A stretch of 64,000 bases of DNA from Sarcocystis neurona (lineage: Eukaryota; Apicomplexa; Conoidasida; Eucoccidiorida; Sarcocystidae), in NCBI GenBank assembly GCA_000727475.1, contig KL647311.1, positions 1,475,017 to 1,539,016 on the forward strand, read 5' to 3'. Below, in pieces: positions 1-12,300 of the stretch; positions within the stretch are counted from its first letter, which is position 1; the number at the start of each line of letters is the position of its first letter. Under the pieces are notes generated by a model, which was not told the origin of the DNA, ran no database searches, and saw nothing but the letters and a program-made list of their open reading frames with translations. The translations under genes were made by a program, and so were the position numbers.

Positions 1-2558
1 TGCGTTATGCAGGCTCGCTCCACTGCACCGTTGAGTGCCCACTTGCGATGACTGGCGGGTTGCCCTTGCTGACCGGCAAGGAAAGCGGAAAGTATATCGA
101 AATGCGATTGTTCAGAGCGCTCTGTTCTTCAGATCTGACGATGCAGGAGTGGCGGTGTTTGTTCGCGCCCAGCAGGGGCGGCAGAGGCGGAGTGCGCAGG
201 CGGTGATCGGATGATTCCCGGTGGAAAGCAGGAATGTGTGCAGCCGGTGCGAAGCTGGAAAACTACGCCGAGAAGGGGGCTAAAGTCGCATGACCTGTGA
301 CTCTCATACACGATTTTGCGATGAGAGACATAAAACAGTGGATAAAAACGTCGAAGATGAAAACACGTGCGTTTTTTTGCCGGAAGGGCTGACGGCAATG
401 CATGACTGCTGGCTGGCTGACTCGCGTCACCCGGGTGGCTGCCGGCACAACCGAAAATGAGAACCCCGCCCTGCCGTCCTGTCCCACTCACTTCCACACC
501 GGCTCGACAGTGGAAGGCCGGCGTGTTGCCGTGAGGAACTGGTGGCTGTAATAGATCAAACGTTCAGTTCTCAATGGCGGACATCCTATTATGTGTCCTA
601 AGTCGAAGCCGTCAACGTTCGTTAGTCAGACTTTCCCCAGTGAACGAAAACGAAATAACTTCTTACATGTACACAACTGCGAGGCGCGTTTCACCGGGTT
701 GTATGTTTGCTACAACACCCCTTCTCAGAGCCGGTCACGTGTAGGGCAGGAAGCTGGCATTAGTTCCTTCCTGGAAGGAGAGGGATTGTTGGGCATAAAC
801 AAAACCCAGAGCGGCACCGTCGTGGGGCTCGCCCACATCAGCGTGGCCTCCTCACGAACGCGATCGGAAGTTTTTACATCTCCGAGCCTCACCGATTATT
901 CAGTTTGTAGTACGCATTGTGGTGAAATTACAGCTTGGTATGCGCAGCGTGGTCTGGTCTGTGTCCTGTTCTGTACTGGCCACAATAAGGCTCTATCTAA
1001 GACCGGTCTGGCATTCGGGTTCAGTCATCTAAGGCTGCTAGAGGGTGTGCTCGCCGGCAGACGGGCCTCCCTTCTGCGTCGCTGTACACATAGGGCGCTG
1101 TGCTGTTATGTGTGCTTCCTGCAACAAGTAGAATAGGTGACTGGGCGACTTGTCTAATGTATAGAAAACGTGCTCCCCACGTGCATCTTGTGGTGACTTA
1201 CTTGAAGGTAGGTAGGGCGTCTGACAGGAATACTGTGTCTTTTCCCGGCGTGCGGGCCACGATGACACCGCCCCGGAGTGGTAGTTGACCCGCTGCTCCT
1301 GTGATATTCTGCTTCGACAACGTTCAGTTCATCGTGTTCTACTCAGTAACGGGAAAATTCCGGATTGACGTTCGACGTAGCTTGGCACCGAAACTGGTAC
1401 ACAAAATGTAGCCTTCATCAGGGTTCGCATGTTTTACTCGCGAGCAGTATTTTGAGAAAACTAAGTGCCAACCCATACGACCACGTCCGAAGGTGTCTCA
1501 CGCACGTCCAGAGTAAACCACACGGAGTACGAATCCACGTAAAGCATATACAGTATACAAATTGGTGCATGTTACGAGCCACAGGAGGATGTTACCACAG
1601 GAAAAGCCTTTGTAATTACCGTCATGTCTCAACGTACACTTGACCTCTGGCTCCGACGCAGCGTACTTACGTGGGCCAAAAATCACGCTGAAGTGCAAAG
1701 GGTGGTTTTTGCACAGAAGACGGCACTTTCCGTGAAGCACCGTCTGAGCATCTCCGTAGTGAGTGAGCATGGTAAAGGGGCGAATAGGGCCACCGAAGCC
1801 GAGGGTGGCACCTGTACACATTTTAATGTATGTAGCTACTCACAGTATATTGTCGCATGTATGCAGGACTTCTCCAAATTTCGTACGCTGAAGGATCACG
1901 TGTGCTTACTGTTGCCTGTGTGCGTTACTCTTTGACGTTCTGCTGCGCTGAAAAAACGCACCTGTGCAGTATCAGACCTGGTGACGCAGGATATTCACAT
2001 TTGTGTCCGATAGCCTGAACACCGCGGTGTAGCAGGACTTTAAAATTCAGTGCATGACTGCCCTCAGGCGCCTTTCCAACGGCGAAAAAGTTCACTATCT
2101 TCGTTGACCCAGCTGCGTAAGACTGACTTGCGTCCCCTCCGTGAACACTGCACACTCGTCGAAAAAACGCTGGGGTGGTGTGGTGGCTCTAATGCAACGT
2201 AGAAGCGGCGGCAAAAGCAGTAGCAGCAGTCAACTCCAGTAGGTATGCCCGGATCAGACGCAACGACATCTACGCAGAAGTACTGGAGAAAAACAGCTCC
2301 TGCTACAGCATCTGCGCAGCCACGCTAGAAAAAGCATCCTTTTCACCCTTCTTCTTTTCCTTGCCCACTTGTATTTCTTTCCTCGGTGCTCCGATAATCA
2401 TCTTTTTGTTTGTATCTTCCTCTCCCCCCTCGTGTATTCTCTCTCCCTCGTTGTCTTGCCATTCCTTCCTTCTTGCTCCATTTGATTTTAGCCGCAACAG
2501 CCACAGGACGTGCCGCCCGCGTTATCGCTTGCCATCAAGTTGTAACGCGCTGAGGACT
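1..2558. other. Stretch without a supported gene
   Basis: I see no exon with a recognisable family motif here. The longest ATG-started frame (591-1136, plus, 181 codons) has no domain, membrane segment or family motif and is about the length expected by chance in 64 kb. The last part (about 2300-2560) is pyrimidine-rich on the plus strand and lies directly downstream of the minus-strand membrane-protein gene, so it may include that gene's 3' untranslated region (inference). Confidence 0.4.
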
Positions 2559-3053
2559 CTATCTACGGCCGAGGGAGGAGGCACTGGGGATATTTATTAG
2601 CAGACTAGCATGTTGGCTTCTGTCTAGGATGCCACATATGAGAGATAGGAAAGAAGCGAGGAGCGACACGCTGCCGGCGATGATGCCTACGCCACCAGCG
2701 TACCCGAGATTTCCAAACAGGGCTTGTATGAGATTCCAGACAAAGTAGTAGATGAACGTGCGGCAGTTAAACATGGGTTTTTCGTAAGCATGAATGTGAC
2801 ACATGATGGAAATGAGTCCCATGACAAACGGCGTCCAGACGTCAATGAACACCGAGGGCACGAATGAAAAGAGGGTAAATCGCCAGGAGTCTCTATTCAC
2901 GTCGCGGATGAAGCTGTCGGATGCGACCGAAAGCCCAGGATTTGTGCCCGGAAGTAAGAAACACCATTGAATTAGGGTTAGAATGCCTGCAATGAGCCCC
3001 ACAATCTTCGTGATTGTTTCAAATAGCCCAAGGCCTCCGGATCCGTCGGCCAT
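2559..3053 (-). CDS. Small four-helix membrane protein (COPI-associated/TVP15-like?)
   Basis: Single open exon of 164 codons. The ATG has a good eukaryotic context (AAA before, G after). After a short polar start (MADGSGGLG) there are four hydrophobic stretches at about residues 12-34, 58-87, 101-122 and 123-145, then a short polar tail. The spacing, the small size and the Gly-rich third/fourth helix region (FGNLGYAGG) recall the COPI-associated/TVP15 family of four-helix Golgi/endosomal proteins, but no diagnostic motif proves this. An apicomplexan-specific membrane protein is equally possible. Seen: length, start context, helices. Inferred: a membrane location in the secretory system. A further exon downstream cannot be excluded, because the last 15 residues look less conserved in character than the helices. 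Confidence 0.6.
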   Translation of the reverse strand: MADGSGGLGLFETITKIVGLIAGILTLIQWCFLLPGTNPGLSVASDSFIRDVNRDSWRFTLFSFVPSVFIDVWTPFVMGLISIMCHIHAYEKPMFNCRTFIYYFVWNLIQALFGNLGYAGGVGIIAGSVSLLASFLSLICGILDRSQHASLLINIPSASSLGRR

Positions 3054-6000
3054 TTTAATGTAGATGAATGAAGATGACGTCAGGAATTAACTACTGGTTC
3101 TTTTCGTGACCTTGGATGACTTGTTAAGACGGAATGGAAGACAGAAAGGACAGTTGGTCACATGACCAGAGGCGCAAAACTATGTCAAGCACCGACTTTA
3201 AATACTTTGGCGAACGACGAGGCCTGGCTGGTACCACTCTGGAAGACAAATCTAGGGAACAAATTTTTAACAGTACACGCATTAACGGTGATGCTGTTAA
3301 CGGTCCCGGTTCAATTTGGCAAAGCACAAATGGTACACACATATCAGGCTAGCATATTCATGAAGGAACCACTGGTCGCCACCCAGCATGGAATTCCAAG
3401 CAGCTTCGTAGAGCGTCATTTTCAGGTGTAGACCAATGCGTCTCACGTAGCTGTTGATAATCCTGCGGCTAGCAGTCGTGAGCTGTTGCACGGGAGCTGC
3501 GATCTGCGACAACGGCACTAGATCTTCAGATATGCAAAATTCTAAGACCACGTGTCATTCAAAGGGGTCCACAGAAAACATTTGCTTTTTTTACCGCGTA
3601 GGCCCTGTTGTTACCGCGAGACCGGGCGGCTAGCTACACACTGACCGCCTTGGCTTTGTCTTGCGAAAAACGTGCTCCCACCCACACGTAAACATCTGTG
3701 TCTCTTCATATAAACCAACTGGATCTAGCGCCCAGCGCTTGTGGGACAGAATTAGCAATATGGTAGAGTATGAACTGTTCTCCACGCGCAGAGTACCACT
3801 GCTGTTTCTCACTGATCCACCAGCTCTCTCACTGTGGCTCAGTCCACTTCGAGACATTTTAATGTCGAGGAAATCCCTCCAAGACAAAAAAAGGAGCATA
3901 AAAGAAACCAGCTAAGTATGTTGATTTATTTCTTACAGACCGCATGTCATGTAATACCATGGTTGCACGTGACGACTTTCCCCCAATATTCTAAGGAGTG
4001 TTGTCCATGGTGAAGCGACAGAACGACACTCGAAGTGTCCTTCCGCCCGAAGAACAGCAAGGTTTACAACTCACAGTGCTCTGCAAGTAGACGCAGTGAT
4101 GTAAAAGTGTGGTTTGTCTGTGTATGTGTGAATCAGTTTCAACATTATACTGCTCGACTAGGCAAAAAGAGGCTTTGGCTTGTTAGACTATCCGACATCA
4201 GCTATGGGTTGTGTGTCAGGCCAGGCCTTTTGTACAGCTGATGGCTGCAACCTTGAGGCCGTGCCGCACAACCACAATACACTCGTGTCTATGCTCGCAA
4301 TGCTAATAGGCGTTTCTTATGGAGAGTACTAGACAGCATATATATGAATATACAGAGAGAGAGATATGTATATATATATATGTGCGCACGTGTATATATG
4401 TGTGTATGCGCGCATGTACGTCTGAGGGCCTGTTCCTTTATGCACACACACGAGCGCATTTGCATTGCAGACGTATACATGTCCATCTGTAAGTATGGGC
4501 CCGCGCATATGTGGCGCCGCGGTAGAAAAAAGGATACGCACGCACGCTTGCCTAGCGCACCATATCTGGGTATTGGCGAACATGAGCAAACTCGTGCTCA
4601 TACGCGTAGGGCTGCCGTAGTACATAGCCGGCAACGATGACCCAGATTGGTCTCATCCTAGGTCTTGGTGTCTGTAGCTTCAACAAAGCTACACTGGAAT
4701 GGGGTGCTTTACTGAGTGGACGTTTTCGTTAATCCCCCATACTCTGTGTAGGTGCTTCTTTTGGCGACTTTGTAGCTACGTAAGTGCCTCACGGCGTGCG
4801 GAAGCGCATCTACACACCTACACACATACATATCCTTATCACTTTCCTCAGTACCATATGCGGATCTCTCATGATGTATGGTCTCACGACGCAGCAGGTC
4901 TGCTTCGTGCACGCTTTTCTTTTATGGAGGAGCACGTGCAGCGCCGTGTCGCCACTATGGAGCAGCCAGTGACGTTCCAAGCCACGCAGCGTTATGTGGA
5001 AAGTAGTGGCGCGAAGAACTGCGATGTAAGACGTGTACGGGGCAGGATTCATTGTATTTGCTGTTTGAGCCTCCATGCCGCATTCTTTACCGTAGCCCGT
5101 CCTTTATGATGCCAACGTCGTCTTCACTGGTCAACGGCGCTTTGCCGACGTCGATCAAAGTCAGCGTGACAAGCTACGCGGAAGATTCAAATGTCTTGTG
5201 GTATCTAGCGTACACAGGAGAATGCTTAAAATAAGATGCCCGTCATATTCTTCTACAGAGACAGCTGTTTCTGCTCCGAGACTATCCCGTACAGTAGTAC
5301 ATGCACATCTAGGCATGTACACTAACATTCGCGCACGGATCCAGTTCTGTCCTAACCGAGAGAATAAACCCACGTAAGGTTTCGAGGGACATATTCTTAG
5401 ACAAATTTACACACTTAGTTTCAGCAAAAGCATTCAAAGAGGACCGTAGAACAACGCATAGATACCCGACACTGTTTACTACGGAGACTGGCGACGGTTC
5501 GACTCTCACATGAAGTACCATTTATTAATCAGTGTCACTGCTGCTGTGTAGAACTCAGCCTCCTTACACATATCCGGAAGAGACAGAAAAAGAACTTAAG
5601 TGGCTCACATTCACTCTTAAGCACACGCACACTACTTGCACAAATGATTTGCGTGCAGAAAATTCGAAGTTCCTGTATTCAAGTGCAAAGCTCTCCAGTA
5701 GTCGAATAGTGTAAATACTGATTTCTGCATCTAGTTTGTCCTTTGCGTAATGACCTGTTACACTGTGGGGTTTAACGGGACCTCAACGACCGATCCGCCA
5801 GCCGGCAGTCCTGGTGAGCGCCACGCCTGAAGAGCTACTATTTTATTCCTTCGTTGTAACAGAAGGCCGTCTTCAGAAAGACACGTGTGAGGGGCACATG
5901 TGCTTATCCTATATTGCACTGGATCACCGCAGCGTATTCTACAACACATGAGTTACAACTGTGAGCAAGTCTCACTATACTGCGTAGGCGACTCTTCCAC

Positions 6001-9000
6001 AGATTGCTGCACTCCACTGCTCGTTTTGTTGCTGGCGGGCGTCAGTCAATCCGTTGCGACGTGCGCTGGCCGAGTCTAAAGTCTCTCCGTGGCCTATGCA
6101 TCTGCAAGTCCGACGGCCTACCTATCTGTAGATGCATCTTCGCTTCCGATAGCTCACACGCTTCCACGACGTATAGTCCGTAATTTCCCAGTGGGCAGGC
6201 CGAACTCGCAACAGCACACGCACGTCAGACATACATCAATATGTCGTTACCTTCCGATCGTGTGACTATGCAGACGTACCTTGACCGACAAGAGTATGCG
6301 CACACACAGGGCGATTTGTTACACACAACAGTAGAGTCCGTGTAACAACTATTAAGGCACTTAAGCACCCTACAGGGCTACACACTGGGCTTGTGTACTT
6401 GTTCCACACAACAGTAAAGTCCGTATAACAACCGTTAAGGCTCTCAAGCACACGGTAGGTCTACACACTGGGCTTGTGTGCTTGCTCAGTGGAGTGCTTC
6501 GGCACGCTGAGACATATTGGTGGCCACATAGCCTTGTGCATCAATACGTACACCTGTATGTACGTGTATGCAAGACCCTTGACGTAGCAGCACACCCTTG
6601 GGCGAACACTCCGGAACGAGAAGTGCTCGGTAGCATCGATTCTGGAAAAATGAAACACCGGCCACTGTGACTGCATTGCTTCACGGCATTAGTACCCCAA
6701 GGATATACATTCGACAAAGTATTTGACTTCTTATTGAAAGATGTATGCATACTGGATATTGCAAAAGGGCGAAAAGGGCTTCTGCCTACAAAAACAGTCG
6801 TTGCCTTGCAGGGAGCCCGCGAAGCTGATGTGCACTTTTCGCCGTGGTGCGCACCAAGCGAAACACTCACAGGCTCACTGACTTTTCTAGCTGTATATGG
6901 ATATCATCGGCATGTCGGCGGTCACGAGCTGCACCTGTGGCACACTTGATGGTTGATCCTTTCAGTTGTCCTCCCCGGTGCTTGGCATTTGGTATCATGC
7001 ATTTTCCCCATGTGAGAGACGCCCTCACGTGTCCTGTGTGATTCTTCCTAATTGTGTCTCCATTCTTCATAGTGATCACGCTCACATTCTTGAGGCCCAG
7101 GTAACGCCACATGATATGCTCGAGTGCAGCGCCCAAGGGCATTTCCAATCCTTAGTGATATCTGGTAGTGTTACACACGCGTTTACAGTCAGTCACTTGT
7201 CAGAGTATATTACCTCATTTCTCCATTCACGTAAGACGAAATGTGTGTAGGTGTGCACCATGTAAGGGCATGCGACGTGGCGTCTCTCAGGGGCGCGGCC
7301 TTCTACTACTGTGCCCCACTGCGGCGATGATTAGAAATTTGGGAACTTACACGTACAATTATGGAAGGTGCGGGACTTGTTTGATCAGCCTGCGAACCTG
7401 GCGGTACGTTGTCTTGGTAGAGACGCGGATAGTTAGTGAGGGATCTGGCTTGTTCCACGCAAACTACGTAAGCACACGTGCCACAGCCGCATACCCTCTT
7501 CTGGTATGGGCTTGAGTTGTATGGGCATCAGGTGTTGTAGAACTCGATGCAGCAGCCCCCCGCCTTGTTTTCAACGGTGTGCGCTACCGGGCAGCGTGGC
7601 GACGCCTGACTTAGCAGTTTCCGGGGATACGTGCGACACAGTTGCCAAACCGAACTAATGAACTGCTGCTACCTACAATCAACTGAGTAAGTCTGTGCGT
7701 TTGGGTTTCGCGCGTTGCGGGCCACGGGGAAACGTGCACCTCAGCTTCTCGCGTCCGCGTACGGCAACAGCCTGTTTCTGGAGACAGAAGGCCTCTTCTC
7801 TAACGATAAATCATCGTCATGTTATTCAGACGGTTCACTTTCTGTACGCGAATGACGGAAACGACGAATGTCTCAGCGCTGTCTCTCTCTCACTTGCCAA
7901 TAATGCCGCAGCCGTTGGCTCAGAGTCCCTCCGGCGCCCCGAACCTCAGCCGTTAACACTCGCTTCTTTGACTCCCCTTCAACCGTTCTTCTTGTTCTTT
8001 CCCTCTTCGACGGCGATGAACCGTGTTTCTGGCTTTCTTTGGTAGATGCAAAACGTTGTTCCCCGTCACCGGTTGAAAACCTCGAGTATCAATGTGTACC
8101 CTCCTGGTGCAACCGTCACAGGCGTTGTATGCTGGGAATACATGCAGTTTGTCCCGCGCGCCCTCCACGGTAGCAGGTCAGCTGTGAATTTTTGTTTGCG
8201 TGTCGTGTGAAGTCTTCGTGCTGCGTGCACATGAAGCACTATTATCTTTAATCACTCTGAATCTACAGGAAATTCACGGTATCCCTGTCTTGTGCCTTAC
8301 GACGGTACGTCTTCTTGTCTATGGTACGAACAGGCAAATGCGCTCCCGCCTGTAGCCTCCGCTGTCTCTGCGCCGGCCCCCGGCCGTAGTTCAGACGACT
8401 ACACTTCAATTGCAGTATTCGTTCACGAAGGACGTCTGATGAACGCGGAATTCAGTTATGGCGTTCTGCTCGTTTCACGTGGAGCGGCTTACTCGGAAGA
8501 GGACTGACCAAGGGCCGGTGCAGCGTGGAGAATCCGCACGTTGAGCGGAAAGACTTTGCATACTGGACTTTTTTTCTGCCACGCACTCCTGCATGGCCTT
8601 GGCTAGCGGCAGAGTCTCCACGCGTTCTGTTCTAATAAATCTGCATCTCTCTCGTGTGGCCACTCCAGCCGCTGTTGTTTGCCTTTTCAGACAAGTGATA
8701 AGACTTAGTTTCATGTGCTTGCAGCAGGACATGTCTACGCGTTGTTGTAGTCTCCTTCTCGGTTTATGTTTGTCCTCTCTTCCTTCTAGCGATCTTGTTT
8801 TCCTACGTGACCCTCGGGATCCTCACTCGTTGTAACCTACGCAAAATTCACTGGCATATACAAAAACCGCTACAGCTTTACAGGAAAAGCGTTTTGCGGC
8901 TGCTGACATCGGCGCAGTCACACCCTCCTCTGTTGCCGCGTCTGTGCTAACCGCTGCTCCATTTGGCATTTCTTCGGCTTCCCCATGTAATTTCCTGTTT

Positions 9001-9174
9001 GCGGCGGCTATTCCCCGCTGTGCATGGCCTCCGTTGTACTGCTTTGTAACCCTTGCGGGAATCGTTCTTACTGGGCCACTCTCTCCGGTGCTGCCACCGA
9101 GGCAATAATTTGTCGTGATGCGGCTCACGGGGAGGGCTCTTCGATTGGTCCTCTTTACGTTCTCCAGGGGACAG
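3054..9174. other. Long spacer without a recognised gene
   Basis: This stretch separates the minus-strand membrane-protein gene from the plus-strand BuGZ-like gene, so promoters of both should lie at its ends (inference). ORFs are short, scattered on both strands and show no family motifs. It holds a TA/TG-rich patch around 4340-4420 and an 83-bp tandem duplication at 6322-6487. A weak plus-strand frame at 8292-8507 has protein-like composition but no ATG. Confidence 0.4.
6322..6487. repeat. Two tandem copies of an 83-bp unit
   Basis: Copy one runs 6322-6404 and copy two 6405-6487. Both begin CACACAACAGTA and end near GGGCTTGTGT, with roughly 15% divergence between them. No coding capacity is apparent. 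Confidence 0.8.
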
Positions 9175-9334
9175 TGACTTCTTTTCGCTGGTCGTCTCCT
9201 ATTTCCTCCCTCTCTCTCTGTCCACTCCCCTGTGTTCCTCGATCCCGTCGTTTTTGCCGCGCTCTTCTCTCTTCTTGACCTTTCCTGGTTCCTCCCCCTG
9301 CGGGTTCCTCTCCGACTTTTCCCCGCTTCCCACC
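9175..9334 (+). promoter_or_regulatory. CT-rich leader upstream of the BuGZ-like start codon
   Basis: About 160 bp dominated by CT runs (TTTTCGCTGG, CTCCCTCTCTCTC, CTTCTCTCTTCTTG, CCTCCCCC, TTTTCCCCGCTTCC) lead directly into the start ACCATGG. This suggests the 5' untranslated region or transcription-start zone of the gene. No TATA-like element is evident. The function is inferred from position and composition only. Confidence 0.35.
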
Positions 9335-12300
9335 ATGGGCCGCAAGAAGCGAAGAGGAGCAACCCTGAAGCCTTTTTGCTATTACTGTGACAGAGAATTC
9401 GACGACGAGAAAGTGTTGATCCAACACCAGAAGGCAAAGCATTTCAAATGCAGCCAATGTGCACGAAAACTCGATACTGCGACAGGGTTGGCCGTTCACC
9501 TGCTACAGGTCCATAAAGAACAAATTACTCGTGTCCCCAATGCTCTCTCTGGTAGAGATGCTATCGAAGTAATTGTTCACGGCATGGAGGGCGTGCCGCA
9601 GGAAACGATCGATGAGAGACTGAGTCGACAAACGAAGAAAAATGAGGGGAAAGAGTCTCAGAAGAGACAGCGCGTGAACTGGGCTCAGGTAATTGACTCT
9701 GGGATGAGAAAAAAAAGACAAAAAGGCGAAGGGGAAGGCACGAACACAACGTTGCTGTCGAATCCACAAACGTAGACAAAGAAGCGAGGTAACTGGCGAA
9801 AGAGCAAGAGATGGAAGTCTTCTTTCAGGCGCACACGAGAGGGAAGTGTCATCACTCGGGCAGTGCAAAGCCGACGTCAGTCATAAAGCTGAAAGGAGGA
9901 GAGACGAGAGATGTATAAAATCTTGTGGAAGAGAAAGAAGCGAATTTCTGCGTACCTCTTGCTCAAAGTCAGGCGCATATCCGCTGAGAAGAAGCAGATA
10001 AGCAAGGAGAAGAGAATGCTGGAAAAGTATTTTCTTCCGAGACGTGAGCAAAGCCGAGGATCCAGGAGAGAAGAGAAGAACAGAAAGAAGAAGGGAGCAG
10101 AAGAGAACGGTGCCGAGGGGAGTTGATCGTACATGTGTGTGTAGAGGAGAATAGTCTCGGGAAGCCACCTGCCGTAGACTTCACAGCAGTATACACACAA
10201 GTCATTCGCTTCAAAGCAGGTAGAACGCTTGTCGAGTTCTTTTTCATCCGAGTGGAAGGAGTGTGTTCATGTGTTGAAATTCTGAAGTGCAGGTGTGCTT
10301 CAGGGATATAATTTCGCTGTACAACAGTCGACGTAAATGCGTGAAGATTACCCGCTGTTTCTGTGACCAGCTCGCAGGAAATGCGGGAGCGTTTGTGTGG
10401 TGTACGTACGGTTGAAGCGTGAGTGTTTGGTGTACGTACAGTTGAAGCGTGAGTCTTTTTTCGGCCTGGATGGACACGACAGGTGTGACTCTGTTTGGGA
10501 GGTGTGAAGTGTGCGTGCTCTGCGGTGTACGTACACCCCACAGGTGACGATGGCCCCTACATCGATGGAGCAGTTTGCGCTGCAGGCGCAACAAGGAATT
10601 CTTCCCACTTTTGTCGGTCTCCCGAGTCTCGTGCCTGACCGTAAGATATATCGCCGGAATTTATACCTGATCTTGAACTCACTTGCACGTGTCTATCCCC
10701 CTCTCGATTTGTATATTTGTTTCTTCCTTTCCCTCTGAGGGTTCGTTCTTCGTCGCTACTACCGCCGTGTGCATTCGATCTGGTGCTTAGGTATTACTAA
10801 AAGTCCTATTTCTGCTTCTGGTGCTGCGCGCGGTCGCGTGTAGCTGGTGAAGAATATTCAACTCTGCTTGGTATGCTTTCTCTCTCTCTTTCTCCCTGAC
10901 AATGTGTAGCTGCTGCTGCTGGTGCTGCTGCGGCCGCTGTCGCAACGCCGGCTGCTGTGCTGTTGTTTTGATTGTCGCCTCTGCTGTGTTGCACTGCTGT
11001 TTGCATGGCGTCTCTTGGTCTCTCTTTCTCCTCCGGCTGCTCGAGGTTGCGTTTCCTCAGTACTGCTGCTGCTGTCGGAGTCGCCGCTGCGCTGCTGTGT
11101 CCTGCTTGCAGCAGGGGCAGCAGCAGCTTCCACTTACGAGCAGGGCTGCTGCTTTTCTTCTCTTGTGCTTCGCGACAGCTGCGCCGGTGCTGCCTGCTGC
11201 GCGTGTGCTGCTGCGACTCTCTACGACGCGGCTGCTGGTGATGTTGTGACCCGGCAATGCGGCGTCGCTCAAGGCGAAGCAGTCTGCTGCTGTTGCTGGG
11301 ACTGCTGCCTTACTCAGCTGTTTTCGAAAGCGCCGTTCGGCCACTGGTGTTGCTGCTGCTGCTGCTTTCCTCTTCAGTGAGTCGCACAGACGCTTCCATG
11401 CGTCTGCCCGTGTCCGCTTCCTCCGATGCGTGCTACCTTTCCGCTGCTGCAGCTGCTTCTTCTACCCCAATCGCTGCTTGGCGTTGCTGCAGACACGTCA
11501 CTTTTCCCCGGAATGTTCCGAGCAGCTTTTCTAAAAGAGCGTGTAGCTCGAAAAGGAAAATGAAAAAGAGACGAATAAGCGCAAAAATTGACGAAGCAAC
11601 ATTGCAGGATGCGTAGTTCTCAGCAGCTGCCACTCTCCTGGCGAGAGTGGACATTCATCGGCCACTGCTCTGAGGCGTGCTCGTGTTGCTGCTTTCACGA
11701 GCACACACACTTATTTTATCCTGCTGCGGCATAGGCAGATTTTTGCCCAGCTGACGCTCAAATGTTGCTGACTGCTGCAAACTCTGCGCTGCCTGTCTTG
11801 GGCAGGGATGACGAGCCGCTGCGGGAGCGTCGTCCACGCCCACTGCTGATGCGCATCGCTTCCTGTTGCTGATCCTGACATCCTGCTGCCGCATCTACTG
11901 CTGCTCGCGTGCAACGTCTGCGTTTTCTGTTGCTTCCCGTTTGCTCTGCGTCACAGCTGCAGCTGCCCCGGCCCTCGGTGGCGTCTCTCTTCCTTTTCCA
12001 CCGGCGATCGCCCCTGGTCTCGCCCCGTCGCTGCCCGCGCCGCCGAATATTCAGGGATTGCTAGGTCCTGCTGCTGCTTCAGTAAGCACACAAGATATAT
12101 ATGTGTATTTATCCATATCGATCTTCAGTCGTATGTGGGTCTGTATGTGAATATGTTCGCATGTGTACTTGCTTGTATGCGTACTTGCATGTATGTGTAT
12201 TTGTTTGTGTCTGTATGTATTCACATGTGTGTCTGTTACTACTGATATTTGTTTGCATGTGTCAATGTTTTACGTGTATGTGTTTGCCCACGATGTGCTT

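Noticed and set aside
591..1136. 181-codon plus-strand ORF with ATG
   Set aside because: No family motif, membrane segment or splice support; the length is within chance expectation for 64 kb in six frames.
5485..5520. GGTTCGACTCTC resembling a tRNA B box
   Set aside because: No matching A box, anticodon stem or acceptor stem could be found upstream.
8823..9437. 204-codon minus-strand ORF
   Set aside because: It overlaps the start and first zinc finger of the BuGZ-like gene in antisense; its composition is that of a shadow frame.
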